Positions 45,085 to 57,841 of a DNA stretch of 64,000 bases are shown one piece after another. Source of the DNA: Amborella trichopoda. Its lineage: Eukaryota; Streptophyta; Magnoliopsida; Amborellales; Amborellaceae. Position numbers and translations under genes: made by a program. The stretch lies in NCBI RefSeq assembly GCF_000471905.2, contig NW_006500104.1:2576084-2640083 (forward strand), written 5' to 3'. Below the pieces are notes generated by a model. That model was not told where the DNA came from, ran no database searches, and saw only the letters and a program-made list of their open reading frames with translations. The first letter of the stretch is position 1. The number at the start of each line of letters is the position of its first letter.

Positions 45085-46011
45085 TTCAGGGCAATCATGA
45101 AATGAAGCACTAGAGTATAAAACCTAAATACCTGTAATAGATAATATTGTGCATGCAACACTAAAAGTGACACCATCTGAAACTGTTTTGTTTCGGCATG
45201 ATTATCCTTGCTCGTGGCCTTTTGCTTATTCTTCAAAACATAACAAATGTACGATCAAGTTCCTTGCAATATCAGCAAGTAACCTTCTTGCCCTGTGACT
45301 TGGATCTACCTCTGCTATGAGTTTTACCCCTATTAAATGCATAGGGTTGGTCTCTATATTGTGTTCTTCCTCTATCTCCTGCTGTCAATGCTTGAAGCAA
45401 GCATTTGTGTGGATGTCTTTCTAGTCTCATCATTTAATAATGAAGCTACAACATCTTGTAAATTAAACTTCCTACCCATTGTATTAGTCATAGTGGTAGC
45501 TAAGGTATCCCATCTAGCATGCAAATAACTCAACAAAAGCGAACATAAAACTTCTTTATCTAAATTCACTTTCAAATACCTCAATTGTGTAGAATTGAAT
45601 TAAATTCATTCACATGCGATCTAATTATAGCACCTTCTTTCATTTTCAAAAGAAATAACTTTTTCATCGCATACATTTTATTTTCTCTAGAGGCTACTCT
45701 AAAAATTGTCAAAGCTCTGCAGATGTTTACATTGACAAACATCAAATAAAATTTCTGGTGATATACATGACCTAATAGTTTTCAAACATTTTAGATCGAG
45801 AACATCTTATTTCCAATCTTCCATTCCAATAGGCATGGTCTCCTTACCTCGAAGTAACCGATAATCTTCTATCATCATTTTCCATATTGGTCAATTACTT
45901 TGATTTAATTTTTCAAATTCTATTGCCCTTTTCATTTTCAGGAAAAATAAAGCAAATAACCATAGTAGAAGAAAACCCTTTATATACAGACATACTGAAG
46001 AACAAACCCTA
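45085..46011 (-). pseudogene. Copia C1 gag remnant
   Basis: The frame at 45,584-45,372 reads LDKEVLCSLLLSYLHARWDT, LATTMTNTMGRKFNLQDVVA and SLLNDETRKTS, the C-terminal part of a copia gag. A broken zinc-knuckle region (KSQGKKVTC) follows near 45,300-45,260. The N-terminal part up to the primer-binding site is out of frame. Confidence 0.75.
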
Positions 46012-46024
46012 GGCTTTGATACCA
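46012..46024 (-). other. Copia C1 primer-binding site
   Basis: TGGTATCAAAGCC on the minus strand, the usual copia site complementary to the 3' end of initiator tRNA-Met (with one change from TGGTATCAGAGCC). Two bases separate it from the LTR. Confidence 0.85.
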
Positions 46025-46026
46025 GT

Positions 46027-46870
46027 TGTTGGGATCAATTAGTGAAAAATCGACAAGGGTGTATAACATTCACAACTATTGTGTATTTAATAAATATAAA
46101 CAAGAAATGTAAACTACACAATATCAAAGAAAGAACATGGAATGAAAGATCTAGCAACATTCAATACACAAAGCACAAAGAGTTCATGTGGTTCGGTCAC
46201 AAATCATGACATACATCTATGGGAGAATGACGCGAGACTTTACTTACTGATTTAGAAAGATTACAAGATGAAATCGAGCTCAAAATATCAAATTCCAACA
46301 CCCTTACTCACTCTAAACAGAACCCAAAATCAAGGTACCAAGAACTCCAAAAAATGAGTTCTCTTTAACACTTTTTTTCATTAAAATAGGGCACACAACA
46401 AACCCACAATGGAGTTAAAACCTTTTGCTCACTTTCTCTCTCTAAAACATAGCATAATAAGTTATCAAGAGAAAACTCAATTGCAGCCCAATCTCTCTAT
46501 ATTTTTCGCACTCTTTCTCTCTCTAAACAAAGGGATTTTAATCTCTTTAAAAGAGTAAAGTTCCAATAATACCACAACCATTGGATTAGATGCAATCCAA
46601 TGGTCAAATATAAAAGAGAAGAAGTCAAATAAAAACCCCAGGTGCGATTTATTTTCATTTATGTAACAACACTCGGGCAACAGTTCTAGCCTAGGCCCTA
46701 CTTTTTCAGGGTCTCGCCGATAGGGCCATGGCCAGGCCCCCTGGCGCGTTGCATGTCCTACACAGGAACATAATATTTTTTTAACTTGAATAGAAATATT
46801 GGAACGTTCTATCATGACATGTTACATGAAATAACTCAAGAGATTACATGAAACATGATAGACGTAAGTT
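46027..46870 (-). repeat. Copia C1 5' LTR (outer edge uncertain)
   Basis: The inner edge at 46,027 (minus strand ending CCCAACA) sits next to the primer-binding site. The outer edge cannot be set because the partner LTR is missing; about 46,870 is a guess from the change in base composition. The segment includes CTATCATG and CATGATAG in opposite orientation near 46,812 and 46,855. Confidence 0.5.
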
Positions 46871-48386
46871 GTTCTTTTCATTGGATTGGTACCAATTGTT
46901 TGTTAGTGACCTGCGATGAATAAATTCTTAACATCTCACATTCTTTCTCCACACTTTTATCTCTCCTAACTTTGCAAAATATCAAATTGTTGCCACTCAC
47001 AACCCCTATTCCCTTCTTTTTTCGATTCTTTGTGGGAGAAATTGTATTGTATCCTTCTAAGTTAATGTACACTTAGTACTATTACAAAATAATCTCAAAG
47101 ATTTTTTAAGGCACGCGGCCCAGCTCAGTCCAGTTCATGGCGTGCTCGGGCCTCATATGAAGGCCAGTTTCAAGCCAGGCCCTGCCTAATGGCGGCTCCA
47201 AAGCTACAGTTGGGCCTGGCTATGGTCGACCCGGTCCTTTGCCCGGCCTACCCTTGATAACCAATAAGATATATGATATATGATTCAAAAATGATTATTG
47301 TTATTCTTCTGTCCACAATTGCACGAGAAACTAGTACAAGTGTGAATAGCATACTCCCACGAGAGCATAATGTTGAGAACTCCACAGGCAAAAGAGCTTG
47401 TTGGGAGGATTCTTTGGTCCAAAATGTTTTGGGATTATTTAAGTATCACTAGATGATTACTGTCAAGAAAAGAAAATTTAGATTTTGAATTGCTAGACAC
47501 CTCGATCTTGCCCTTCAAAAATTGGATGGTTCTTATTTAGGACATTATGTTTTTGAGTCACATAGAGCGCACGATTCAATTTGTTTCTTCTTTGAGGTTA
47601 GTTGCTAGATTGTAGAGGTTACATCTGCAAAATTTGTGGAATAAAAGTTATTCCAACTGTGACTTTTTCATGAGGGAGCGTATACGCAGTGTGAATCGAG
47701 AGGAGAAATATATAAGTTCACAACTAGTGCAGGCCAACCTCTGACGCCATTTAATTCGTGGATTGAGGACCCAGACACACTCCATTGTCCACTACGTGCA
47801 ATGAATTTCGAATTAATAGAACCCCAAATCTGATAACTTTACCATTGTTTGAAAATAAATGCAATATCAAATTTGAGATAATAATCTTGATGAAGCACTT
47901 CCAGAGCTCCAATATTTTTTTTTTCATTCCATTTGATTAATATTTAAGTACAAGAGGATGAATGTGGGGTGTTTTGGTCCTCGACCATTCCTAAGCCATG
48001 AGGGCTTCTTGCTTCCGAAGTTTGGATGTAGTGACAAATATTGCCATTCAGTTTCCAACCTGATTGAGGGACTTCAAATGAATATTGAAAAGCGCCAATT
48101 TTCTTTAATGGACAATTTCCATTGAAACAAAAAAAAGTGCATGTTTTGCTAGTAGATTTGCTTTACATAATTCATTTATGGAAGTGTAGAATTCCAAGTC
48201 GCAGCATTGCTTTTCGTACTGTGAATAGAAACCTAGACTAGTAGTTCAAGGAGGAATCCCAACCCGTACCTATCTTAAGAAATAGTTAGTGGTTTTGGAA
48301 TCCATTAATGAGAATGGAAACCTAGTCCGGTAGCTGAGGCTAAGGTGGTGCTACCAACACTACCTCAACCTCAGTCCTAAGGAACT
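46871..48386. other. Region without a recognised gene
   Basis: About 1.5 kb. GC-rich text at 47,110-47,260 with many GGCCC and GGCCT words looks like an old small repeat, but no inverted ends or target duplication were found. The rest is AT-rich with no frame matching the missing first exons of P450 copy 1. Confidence 0.4.
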
Positions 48387-48516
48387 TGTTAATTTTGGAG
48401 AATCGATCTTCTTTTTTGACCCAAAAGTGGATATTCATACATGCCAAATGAGATCCCTTGATTGTAGTGATTTACAATTTGAAATAAAACCATCTAAATA
48501 ATAAAATTATCTAACA
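48387..48516 (-). repeat. Copia C2 3' LTR
   Basis: 130 bp beginning (+ strand) TGTTAATTTTGGAGAATC and ending ATCTAACA. It matches the 5' LTR with few changes; AATAATAAAATT near its right end is extra. Confidence 0.9.
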
Positions 48517-48528
48517 CTCCCCCTCAAG

Positions 48529-51500
48529 TTGTAACGTGAATGTCGAGAACACCCAACTTGCGAATCAAACAATTGAATTGGTCACGGCCAAGATCTTTTA
48601 GGTGGAAGCGGCGATGCAAGAAGTATTTGAGAGACTGTATGGCATGTGAATTGGTGCCCATAACAATGATATCATCGGCATAAACCAAAATTATCAGAAA
48701 ACCGTCACGACGATTGTGAGTAAACAACGAATAATTTGCTTTAGATTGGATAAAGCCAGCATCAATAAGGGCTGAGGAGAACTTGACAAACCACTAATGG
48801 GATGCCTACTTGAGGCCATATATGGATTTGTGTAACCCCCGAAGGAAGACTCATGTATACCTCTTCTTCCAAGTCACCATGAAGAAATGCAATATGAACA
48901 TCTAATTGGTGCAAAGCCCAATTACAAACTGAAGCAACGGCTAGTAAACAGCGAACAATGACCAATTTTGCAACTGTTACAAAGGTTTCATGGTAGTCCA
49001 ATCCTTCACATTGGGTTTAACCCTTGGCAATAAGGCGGGCTTTATAACGTTCACTGGTACCATCAGATCGATACTTGACTTTATATACCCACTTACATCC
49101 AATGGGAGTTTTCCCAAGAGGTAAAGCTATAAGGGTTCATGTATGATTCTTCTCAAGTGTCTAAAGCTCACATTGCATTACCTCTTGCCACTTGGGGTTT
49201 TGCACAATATGAGAATAAGAGGTAGGTTCCTGAATAGAAAAGACGGCTAAAACAAAATGTTTATGAGAGGGAGACAAGTTTTGATAAGAAATGAAGTGGG
49301 ACAGAGGATGATGTGTACCTTTGGTGGAACCAGTGCCAAAAGAAGATATGGAAGCAGCTCCAAGCTTGGTGTGAGAGCAGTGAAAGTCTTTCAGATAGGA
49401 AGGTGGAAGCACGTTGAGAGCATCGAATGGTGGTATAAAGATTGGTGCTGGGACAGAAATGGGTGGACATGAGATTGGTCTTGATGAGGAGAAATAGGGG
49501 AACTGGCTAGGGAAGTGATGGGATCAGTAGTGTTTGGGGCGTTATGTGAGTCAAGGGGTGGGGAGTTATTGGGTATTAATAATGGTAAAATGACAGGGGA
49601 ACCGTTGGAAAGGAGATTTTGATAAGGGAAAATGTTCTCAAGAAAGACTACATCACGAGAAGTGAAAATAGAATTCTTGGAAAGGTCAAGAAGACGGTAG
49701 CCCTTTTGAGAATGAGGATAACCAAGGAAAACACATTTGCGTGCGCGAGGGTCGAACTTATCTCAATTTGAAGTAATGGTAGAAGCGCAACAAAGGCAAC
49801 CAAAAACTCGCAAATGAGAGTAAGATGACTACTTGTTAAACAACACTTCAAATAGGGATTTTTTCAATAATAAAGGTGCTGGTAACTGGTGTATTACATA
49901 TGTGGCAGTAAGAATGCAACCTCCCCAAATGGTAAGAGGAAGATTATTTTGAAAGCACAAGGCACGTGCCATTTCAAGTATGTGGCGATGTTTGTGTTCA
50001 GCAACACCGTTTGTGGAGTTTAAACGAAACTATGTTGATGGGTGACCTCATGTTCTTTAAAAAAATGTGGAAGTGCATTAGAAAAGAATTCGGATCCATT
50101 ATCTGTTCTGATGTGTTTAATAGTACATTGGAAATGACTATTTACAAATGCAAAAAAATATTTTAATAAGGATGAAGCCTCAAATTTGTGTTGCATAAGA
50201 AATACCCACGTGGAACAAGAAAAAACATCAGCAAGAGTTAAAAAATAACGAGCTCCACAATGGGAAGGAGTAGAACGACCTTCCCAAAAAGTAGAGACCA
50301 CCATGCTCCTTAGCTGTTTTAATCGTCGTTTTTTGGTACAGGTACTGAAAAATGCACATATCACGAGAAAATGTCATTGAACAGGGATAGAATGCAAAAA
50401 GTTTGCTGATAGAAAGTAAATTTTATCCAAAAGAAGGAACACACAATACTTGATGTAAGCAAAGTGTAGGTGTTAATAAGACAGAACCAATATGAGTTAC
50501 CGAAGCAAAGGAGCCATTTGGAAGTTTGACAGGTGCTATGTGAGAAACAGGTGCAGATGAATGAAACAAAGATGTGTAAATAATCATTTGATCAAAAGTA
50601 CCTGTGTCTACAATCCAAGTATCGAGAAGAATGGAAGATGGAGAGGATGTAGAGTTACCTGCAAATTTGACCATTGGTTGTGCATTACCTTCAGTAAGCA
50701 TAGAGAGCAAGAGACAATATTGATCATGTGTAAATTGTAGGCTACTTTGACTTGAATTTGCAGCAACAATGTTTTTCTCATTTATTATAGGCTTAGAAGA
50801 TGTCCCTTTGCCCGGTTAGTGCAATCGATGGCCCAGTGGATAACCATGAAAAACACAACAGGTGTCAATGGTGTGGCCTACCTAGCCACAATGATCACAT
50901 TTGGGCCGCTGTTTGCGAGGACCTTTTGCTTTGTCGGTATTGTTGAAAGGATGTCGGGGCTGGCGGTTTGTAGTAGGTGTAGTGGTGTTGACTATAAAGG
51001 CAACAACATCTCCTGAAGGAATTGTTTTTGTAGCCACCTGCCACAGCTTTTCTTCATGAAGAAGAAGAGAATAAGTTCTATCGACATTAGGAAGAGGGTC
51101 CATGAGAATGATCTGGCCTCGAATTGGATGATAAGACTCATGGAGTCCCATGAGAAATTTAATTAATCTATCATGTTGTAGATAGTCACACAAGGCCTTA
51201 GAATACCCACAAGAACATGGTGGAAGAGGGGTATAAGAAGCAAGTTCTTCCCAAAGAGATTTAAGTTTGGTGTAATAAGCTGATATGGTGGAAGAACCTT
51301 GAGAAACAAGTACAAGATCCAGTCGTAATTTGAAGAGATAAGTTGCATTGCTTTGAGAAAAGCGATCTTTCAGATTATCCCACATGCATTGAGCAGTGGT
51401 TTCATTGAGAATACTATCAGCAATCTATTTATTGACATAAATTTGGATCCAGAATCGGACCATGTCATCACATCTTTTCCACAAAATATGATTAAAATGA

Positions 51501-51772
51501 GTGATGGGAGATGTGATTAAAGAACCATCCACAAAGGAGAGCTTATTTTTGGCACTCAAAGTAGTGGTCATAGCTCGACTCGATTGTGGATAATTCTCAC
51601 CTTCAAGGATGTAAGAGACAATAATATTGCCAGGATTGTCATTGTTGGTCAAATGAAATGGGCTAGTGAAATCAATAACAGAGGAAGAAAAGCTATTACC
51701 ATTGGTCATAGTGTTCCCATCAGGGATGACATTGGTGGAGTCTTCAAAAAGATGAGGTATTTGGTTGTCCAT
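48529..51772 (-). pseudogene. Copia C2 gag-pol remnant without RNase H
   Basis: Gag starts at 51,772 (MDNQIPHLFEDSTN) and runs, with one stop at 51,428, through MWDNLKDRFSQSNATYLFKL and LKSLWEELASYTPLPPCSCG to the knuckle start PKCDHCG (50,882). The protease has WIVDTGTFDQM (near 50,620). The integrase core has RYFLTLADVFSCSTWVFLMQ and IKHIRTDNGSEFFSNALPHF. The reverse transcriptase has [20 protein letters not shown] and the catalytic LVYADDIIVMG. After FHLKDLG (near 48,590) the frame goes straight to RDQFNCLIRKLGVLDIH, the normal last residues of copia pol. RNase H and the thumb are deleted. Confidence 0.9.
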
Positions 51773-52751
51773 GGCAATAGAAACGAATAGGGAAATTTGA
51801 CGGAACTGCTTCAATGGATTACAAGTAGCAAGGAATTTACGGGCTTCTTTCTAGAGAAAGGGAAGCTAGTAAGAGAGAATCTTGGTGGTTTATAACTATG
51901 GCAAGCGATCCGAGCCAAAAGATCGACTACGTGTTTCAAGATGGTGCCCTTTGGTGATTCAGTCGTGGGCAAGTCTTAGATCTTAGCCCGATTTGGTCGA
52001 AACGAGTTCAACCTTGATTACAACTCGTGCCTCTTTGCCTATCTTTCTCATCGCTGGAATATCAAGTGTTTTCCGGTGTCGCTGTGAAATCACCAGAATA
52101 GCAAGTGTTTTCCGGTCCTTCTCATAGAAGCTTCTTGCTTTTATTATCACGTGGAGGCACAGTCACGCCAAAGAACAGGCGCAGGAGAATTTAGAGAGAG
52201 AAGAGCGGGAAAGATATTTCAGGGGAGCTGCTAATGAAGCGAATACCCCACATAAAATTTCCACAAAGGCACTCAAAATAGCCTAGGAGTGGATCCTCCC
52301 AAAAAAAAAAAACAGCTATTCATCCCCATGAAATGGCACAAGATTCAAAAGCTTCAATCCAGCCCATGCACACTCTGCTTACTGAAAAGGAGATAGAAGC
52401 TATAACGTTGGGCGGTTGTTTTTAGAGAGAGAGTGAGAGAGAGGGGCATGTTTGTCCATCACATACAACTATTCAGAGAAGAAAATAAAGGGGAAAGAGT
52501 GTCATTGATCTTATTCATAAAGGGGAAAGAAAACAAATGTTAGAAGTTGCAGAATTTAGCCAAGAAGCAGTGTGGAAGAGCGGTACAAGAAGATAGAGAA
52601 CACATAGAGACGTATCTTTATTTGTAGCCTTCATATATTATCGTCTATCGAGGATTGGGATTGTACCTGACTTACAGATGGACAAAGCTCAGAAAAACAA
52701 AAGCTAGAGTTAGGGTTTTGCAAGAGTGCATATTCATTCAGGCTAGGGTTA
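51773..52751 (-). other. Copia C2 leader
   Basis: About 1 kb between the primer-binding site and the gag ATG. TCAAGTGTTTTCCGGT and GCAAGTGTTTTCCGGT, 46 bp apart (52,063-52,115), are a small duplication. No coding signal was seen. Confidence 0.55.
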
Positions 52752-52764
52752 GGCTTTGATACCA

Positions 52765-52877
52765 TGTTAATTTTGGAGAATCAATATTCTTCTTTGACCC
52801 AAAAGAGGATAATTGTACATGCGAAATGAGATCCCTTGATTGTAGGGATTTACAATTTGAAATAAAACTGTCTAACA
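52765..52877 (-). repeat. Copia C2 5' LTR
   Basis: 113 bp beginning TGTTAATTTTGGAGAATC and ending GTCTAACA on the + strand. It shares CCCTTGATTGTAGNGATTTA with the partner LTR. It adjoins the primer-binding site on its left. Confidence 0.9.
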
Positions 52878-52902
52878 AAACTCCTATACGCATCTCTTTC
52901 AT

Positions 52903-53236
<334 letters not shown>

Positions 53237-53660
53237 CTTAAGTATTCATTTTTACATTTTCCTTTTCTTGTTTTTTTAATGCAGATTTTTTCGATTTAGT
53301 GACGAAGTTGAAGCAAAAATATTGGACAAAAATGAAAAGGGACTGATTATGAAAATGATTGAGGCAAGAGAAGAGAAAGCAAAGAATGGAGAGTCAATGG
53401 GATTTGGGCATGATTTCTTTGAAATGTTGTTAAAATCTGGTCATGATACTGAAGAAGATTCTAAGCTATCACTGCAAGACATCTTGGATGAATGCAAGAC
53501 CCTCTATTCTGCTGGTCATGAGACCACGTATGGCCTAATCACTTGGATAATTATTCTCTTAGCCATGCACCTAGAGTGGCAAGATAAGGCGAGGAAAGAG
53601 GTAACTGAAGTCTTCAGCTCAAGTATACCGACCATGGATGGCACCAGCGGACTCAAATTA

Positions 53661-56606
53661 GTATGTTCCTAGCATTCTTTTTTATATACGTATTTATTTA
53701 CTTATTTATCTCTTAACTTTTTGAAAAATGGTGTTTTATTTGAATCAGAAAACCATTACAACTTAGGCATAGTACTCTACGAATAGATAAACAAGAAGCT
53801 ATAGACCCTTGTTTTGCCAATAAATTTGCCTCCTTAGTTGCCTCCTGGCATAAAGGAGACATCCACTGTACTGCAAATTTCTGAAATATGAAATCCTTGA
53901 TACCGTAAATTCCAATTCTTGACTGTTCAATCTTGCACAATTTGATTAACATTCAAAGAATCACCTTCCACAAAAAAATTTAACGCTAACTACTCTGCCT
54001 CAATAACTATTAACTCTTTCATGATTTATGACAATACCAACTATACCTGGCACCCAAAGAACTCCCATCAAAATTTGGCTTGATTACATTTAGATACGCA
54101 AGAGCCTAAGCAGCAATGACATTCCTTGAAACATCCAGTTTAATCAACTCGTAAAAATTATATCTAACTTCATACCTAAGAAGGCCAAAACACTCCTTTT
54201 TTATCTTAGTGCTCGAACAACGCTCCAAAAATCTTGTCTTTGATTTCCTCAACATCCATAACGACACCGTCAACTGGGTACTGATTTCGTTCAACGGTTG
54301 TATAGTAATATAATGCAATAATATTCAAAAACCATGTTAGACCCATTTGTTTGATGCAAATTTTAAAATATACACTCTTTTCATTCTAATGAACTATCAC
54401 AAAACATAAAAATTTGAAAATGCAACCTAGAAAGTATTTTTTTTAGCCCAATCAACCTAGACCATCCATTTTGATAAGATGCTTAGATCTAGGCCTCAGA
54501 CGGATTTTTTCTTTTCCAATTTTTTTAGATGACTTTATTATCATTCCATAAAATATATTAAAGAAAGGAAAAAAAAATGATTTTGAGTTTCTAAAGGCTA
54601 AGATCTAAAAAATCACTAAATGAATGGTCTACATCACTAACTCATTTTGACCATATCTAAGGTTCAAATTGAACTTTTTTTTTAATTGATTATTAAGATT
54701 AAGAGAGTGTGTGTGCAAAATCTTGGGTGTTACAATTGCAACAAACATGGTTTTTTAGAAGTGTTGTTGCATTATTGCATTAGATGACTGCCCCGTCAAA
54801 AACCTTCCTATTCCTCTCCCTCTAAATCCACCGAAGAATCACAACTATAACGGCCTTCCAAATCAACCTCCCAATCTTTAGCAATAAAGCAAATGTCAAG
54901 CTGACCAACAATTTCTACCCCCCCAGTTTATGACAAGCTCAGATCCAAATATCTTATGACTAAGGACACCAAAGACATAGGTGATAGCCATACACAGGCC
55001 TTTTCTTCTTCTGAACACACTTCTCATCTGCATCCTTGCCTTTCTAATGTTCTCACATATTGCAGCAAGCACCTTAGAAAGGGGTTCATCAAGACCAACC
55101 TCCATGTCACAATAATCCGATTTATTAATTTCCCTAGCTTCTCCAATCCCAATCAGACTTGCACCTCTATCCCCTTGTCAACATGGACAACATTTAGGAG
55201 CACATTAAAAGGCACATGTCCATAACCTCTTCTCGATCACCCTCTGCAGAACTCTACCCTCTCTCTGTAAAGGAGTCCTCTAGTGGTCTCCAATCCCATG
55301 CCATGTTCATAGAAGGGATAATGGCTAGATTCTTCACAACTTGTGACTCAATGATGTCACTGTCATTCAAGACCACAATAGGAAGGCCTGTTCTTCAGGA
55401 GGAATCCTAGGCATGGGAAGTAGAGAGAAGACTTATTCGCATGCTTCATGCAAGTATAATGTCAATGGAAATTGGAAAAGAAGCAAACGGTATTTGGGGC
55501 TTGCTGTGTTGTACGGCTTATGTAGGCAAGGCCCCTTTGAAAGGCCTTAACTTGATACAACCATGGTCTTGGTAAAGTTATCGGGCTTGGAAACAGGAAC
55601 AAATTTCATACGCATTTAAGGTACAAATATTGGACTGTGCCCTTTGGAATTTTGGGTAGCTGATCCTAGTATTTAGGAACTCAAAATCCATTTTCTTTTG
55701 AACTTCTCGTCAGTGGATTCCAATAATTCCAAAGTAGCCCTTATATCTGAAGGAGTAAGTGTATAGTGTGCTCCACCCAAATTTCGATTTTAGAGTTTCA
55801 TGCACCAAAAAAGCTAGTTGGTTTGGGGTTCTGTGGGGAGAGGAGTTACGATTTCGAAAACCTCTAGCGCAAAAATCCAAAACTCTAAAAATTGTCTCTA
55901 GAAAATAATTTAGATTAAAATTTGATTTGGAGTTCAAAACATGTGGCAAGTGAACTTGCTTGAAGATATATAGACCATATATTTTAAAGTGCATTGGATC
56001 TTGTGGATTAAGAGTGCTCTCCGACCTCTAAATCATAATGTTTCAAAAAATGGCCTTTTACACTTCCACACACCTCTAAAAACGATTATTTTTTTATTTT
56101 TTATTTTTTTATTTTTTTATTTTTTTATTTTTTGTCGAACAATAAATTAGGTGTTCTAGGGGAAATATAATATCATTCTCATAATATAATTCGGTTAATA
56201 AATCGTGTCATAAGTTGGCGCGTATCGAATTTTCCATGTAAACCCATTACCATACCACTATGATAGCAAATTGTTGAAATTGGAGTTATTTTGTTCAGGA
56301 TTTTATGCTAGCCAATATTGGCACTCATTCACTACTTTAATTGAGGAAGAAGAAAGAGAAACAACGAAAGAATTATCATGAATCCTTATTTTCCATGATT
56401 AAGCTTTGTAGATTATGTCTCATTTCATCGGACTAAGTAGATATATACTGTTTTCATTTCTTTTTCTAAACAAATATTCATTTAGCCCAAACTTCATAGA
56501 AGTTTTGGACTGGATATCTAAGATCTTGGACTTTGGCTTAACTTTTAGCCCTTCTTTGATTCTTTTTTCTTTTTCTTTTTTTTCTTTTTTTTTTAACTAT
56601 TGACAG
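53661..56606 (+). other. Intron of P450 copy 1 (2.95 kb)
   Basis: Bounded by GTATGT and TTGACAG. It holds an antisense LINE remnant in its first half. A run of TATTTTTTT units lies at 56,085-56,133. The rest, about 55,000-56,600, shows no recognisable feature. Confidence 0.75.
53790..54910 (-). pseudogene. LINE (L1-type) 3' remnant, antisense in the P450 intron
   Basis: Minus-strand text at 54,093-53,790 reads VIKPNFDGSSLGARYSW, then VEGDSLNVNQIVQD, then EATKEANLLAKQGS. This is the RNase H-like domain that ends many plant LINEs. At about 54,900-54,780 it reads LLLKIGRLIWKAVIVVILRW and RERNRKVFDG, the usual linker between reverse transcriptase and RNase H. Stops and shifts are common. No poly-A end or target duplication was identified. 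Confidence 0.7.
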
Positions 56607-57115
56607 ATGAGCATGATCATTAATGAGACCCAGAGGTTGTATCCTTCTGCGACAATCTTAAGGAGGAAAGTTAGGAGGTGAAGTTAGGGAAACTTATCAT
56701 CCCATCAGGAACTGAAGTGGTGATACCAACTTTAGCAATACAATATGACCCACAACAGTGGGGAAAAGATGTTCATCTCTTTAAACTGGAACGCTTTTCG
56801 CAAGGAACTATGAATGCAACAACGAACCCAATGGCATTCATACCATTTGGCTTTGGCCTTCGCATGTGTGTAGGCCTCAACTTTGCTACTCTTCAGACTA
56901 AAGTGGCTCTCTCTATGATACTCCAACGTTACAGTCTACTTCTCTCTCCATCTTATCGCCATGATCCCATATCGAGGGTCACTACACAGGCACAACATGA
57001 AGCTCTTATCATCATCAATCCACATTAGTCAGTCCCTAAGGGGATGCATTTAGGAACATTTGAGTTTAAGATGTTTTCTCCTTTTGTGCTAATGAGGATA
57101 ATTTCATGTCTTTAA

Positions 57116-57417
57116 TGTTGGATGCCAAAATGAACGGAGAGAGACAATACCTTGGTAAAAAGCCATTGTAAGGTCAAGGGGCTGGGTCATGGTCGTAGTT
57201 AATAGAAACAAAATATTACCATTATAGAACGTAATAGGATAAGATAGTGTATATTTTCATTGTGGAATATACGAAAGTGTATATTGTATTTAACAAGATA
57301 GGAGGATGTATACTACACCACTGTATTGTCATTATATATACATTGAAAGAACCACTACGAAATGTGTGGGGCACAATTATCTTTTAAAAAATTCCTTTCT
57401 CTCTCTAGAATTCTTTA
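57116..57417 (+). repeat. Copia C3 5' LTR
   Basis: A candidate LTR of about 300 bp starting TGTTGGATGCC and ending just before a primer-binding site. It has TATATATA near 57,335. It starts 88 bp after the P450 copy 1 stop codon, so the element sits in or next to the 3' UTR. No partner LTR was found, so the left edge is inferred from the TGTTGG start. Confidence 0.55.
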
Positions 57418-57429
57418 TAGTATCAGAGC
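57418..57429 (+). other. Copia C3 primer-binding site
   Basis: TAGTATCAGAGC, one base different from TGGTATCAGAGC, the tRNA-Met site of plant copia elements. Confidence 0.75.
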
Positions 57430-57841
57430 AAAATTTATCCTCTTAACCTTCACATTGAGGCCATTCTCTCGCTTCTCCTCTCTAAAACTCACGCGTCACC
57501 AAGCCTCCCACACTATTAGTGCTCCTATTAGCACCCAACAGATGCACTGAGGCTGTTCCGAGCACCTCCAAGCTACTGCTCCCTTGCAAGAACAACAAAG
57601 GTTAATAACTCTCTCCTCCTTATATACAAATACAAATTTGAGCTTTTTTTCGTTTTTGCTTTATTTTGCCCAGTTTTTGCTCAAATTTTAACCCCATCGC
57701 CACTTTTTTTCTCTTCATATTAAAATTTTCTCTCTTCCATATTCTAATAGTTAAAGACTCTTCCTCTCTCTCTAAAAGTTTCGTCTAAAATCACAGCAGT
57801 TTTGTCGTTAAACATCTAAACGTCAAATATCTCTTATCACA

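Larger units (their letters stand above)
48387..52877 (-). mobile_element. Copia C2, complete but deleted element
   Basis: A 4.49-kb minus-strand element with short LTRs at both ends, a tRNA-Met primer-binding site (52,752-52,764) and a polypurine tract (CTTGAGGGGGAG on the minus strand, 48,517-48,528). The flanking five bases are GAACT at 48,382-48,386 and AAACT at 52,878-52,882, a target duplication with one mismatch. Both ends are therefore exact. It sits about 30 bp from the microsatellite before P450 copy 1. Confidence 0.92.
53285..57028 (+). pseudogene. Cytochrome P450 copy 1, last two exons (CYP72 clan, CYP749-like)
   Basis: P450s are haem monooxygenases anchored in the ER membrane. 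Exon A is 53,285-53,660 (acceptor TTTTTTTAATGCAG, donor GTATGT) and exon B is 56,607-57,028 (acceptor TATTGACAG), joined in phase. Exon A has SAGHETT, the I-helix oxygen-activation motif. Exon B has the K-helix ETQR, LERF where PERF is usual, and the full haem loop FGFGLRMCVG. One base is missing near 56,673-56,678, giving an in-frame TGA at 56,679; restoring frame there is needed to read VKLGKLIIPSGTEVV. The first exons are absent: copia C2 and the microsatellite stand where they should be. Substrate is unknown; the subfamily call is from memory. Confidence 0.85.

Noticed and set aside
46812..46862. CTATCATG...CATGATAG inverted repeat as terminal repeats of a small DNA transposon
   Set aside because: Only eight bases, AT-rich, with no flanking duplication.
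47110..47260. GC-rich GGCCC-word block as a MITE
   Set aside because: No inverted ends and no target duplication could be found.
54896..55410. Coding frames in the middle of the P450 intron as a nested host gene
   Set aside because: The left part fits LINE linker text; the rest has stops on both strands and no motif I recognise.
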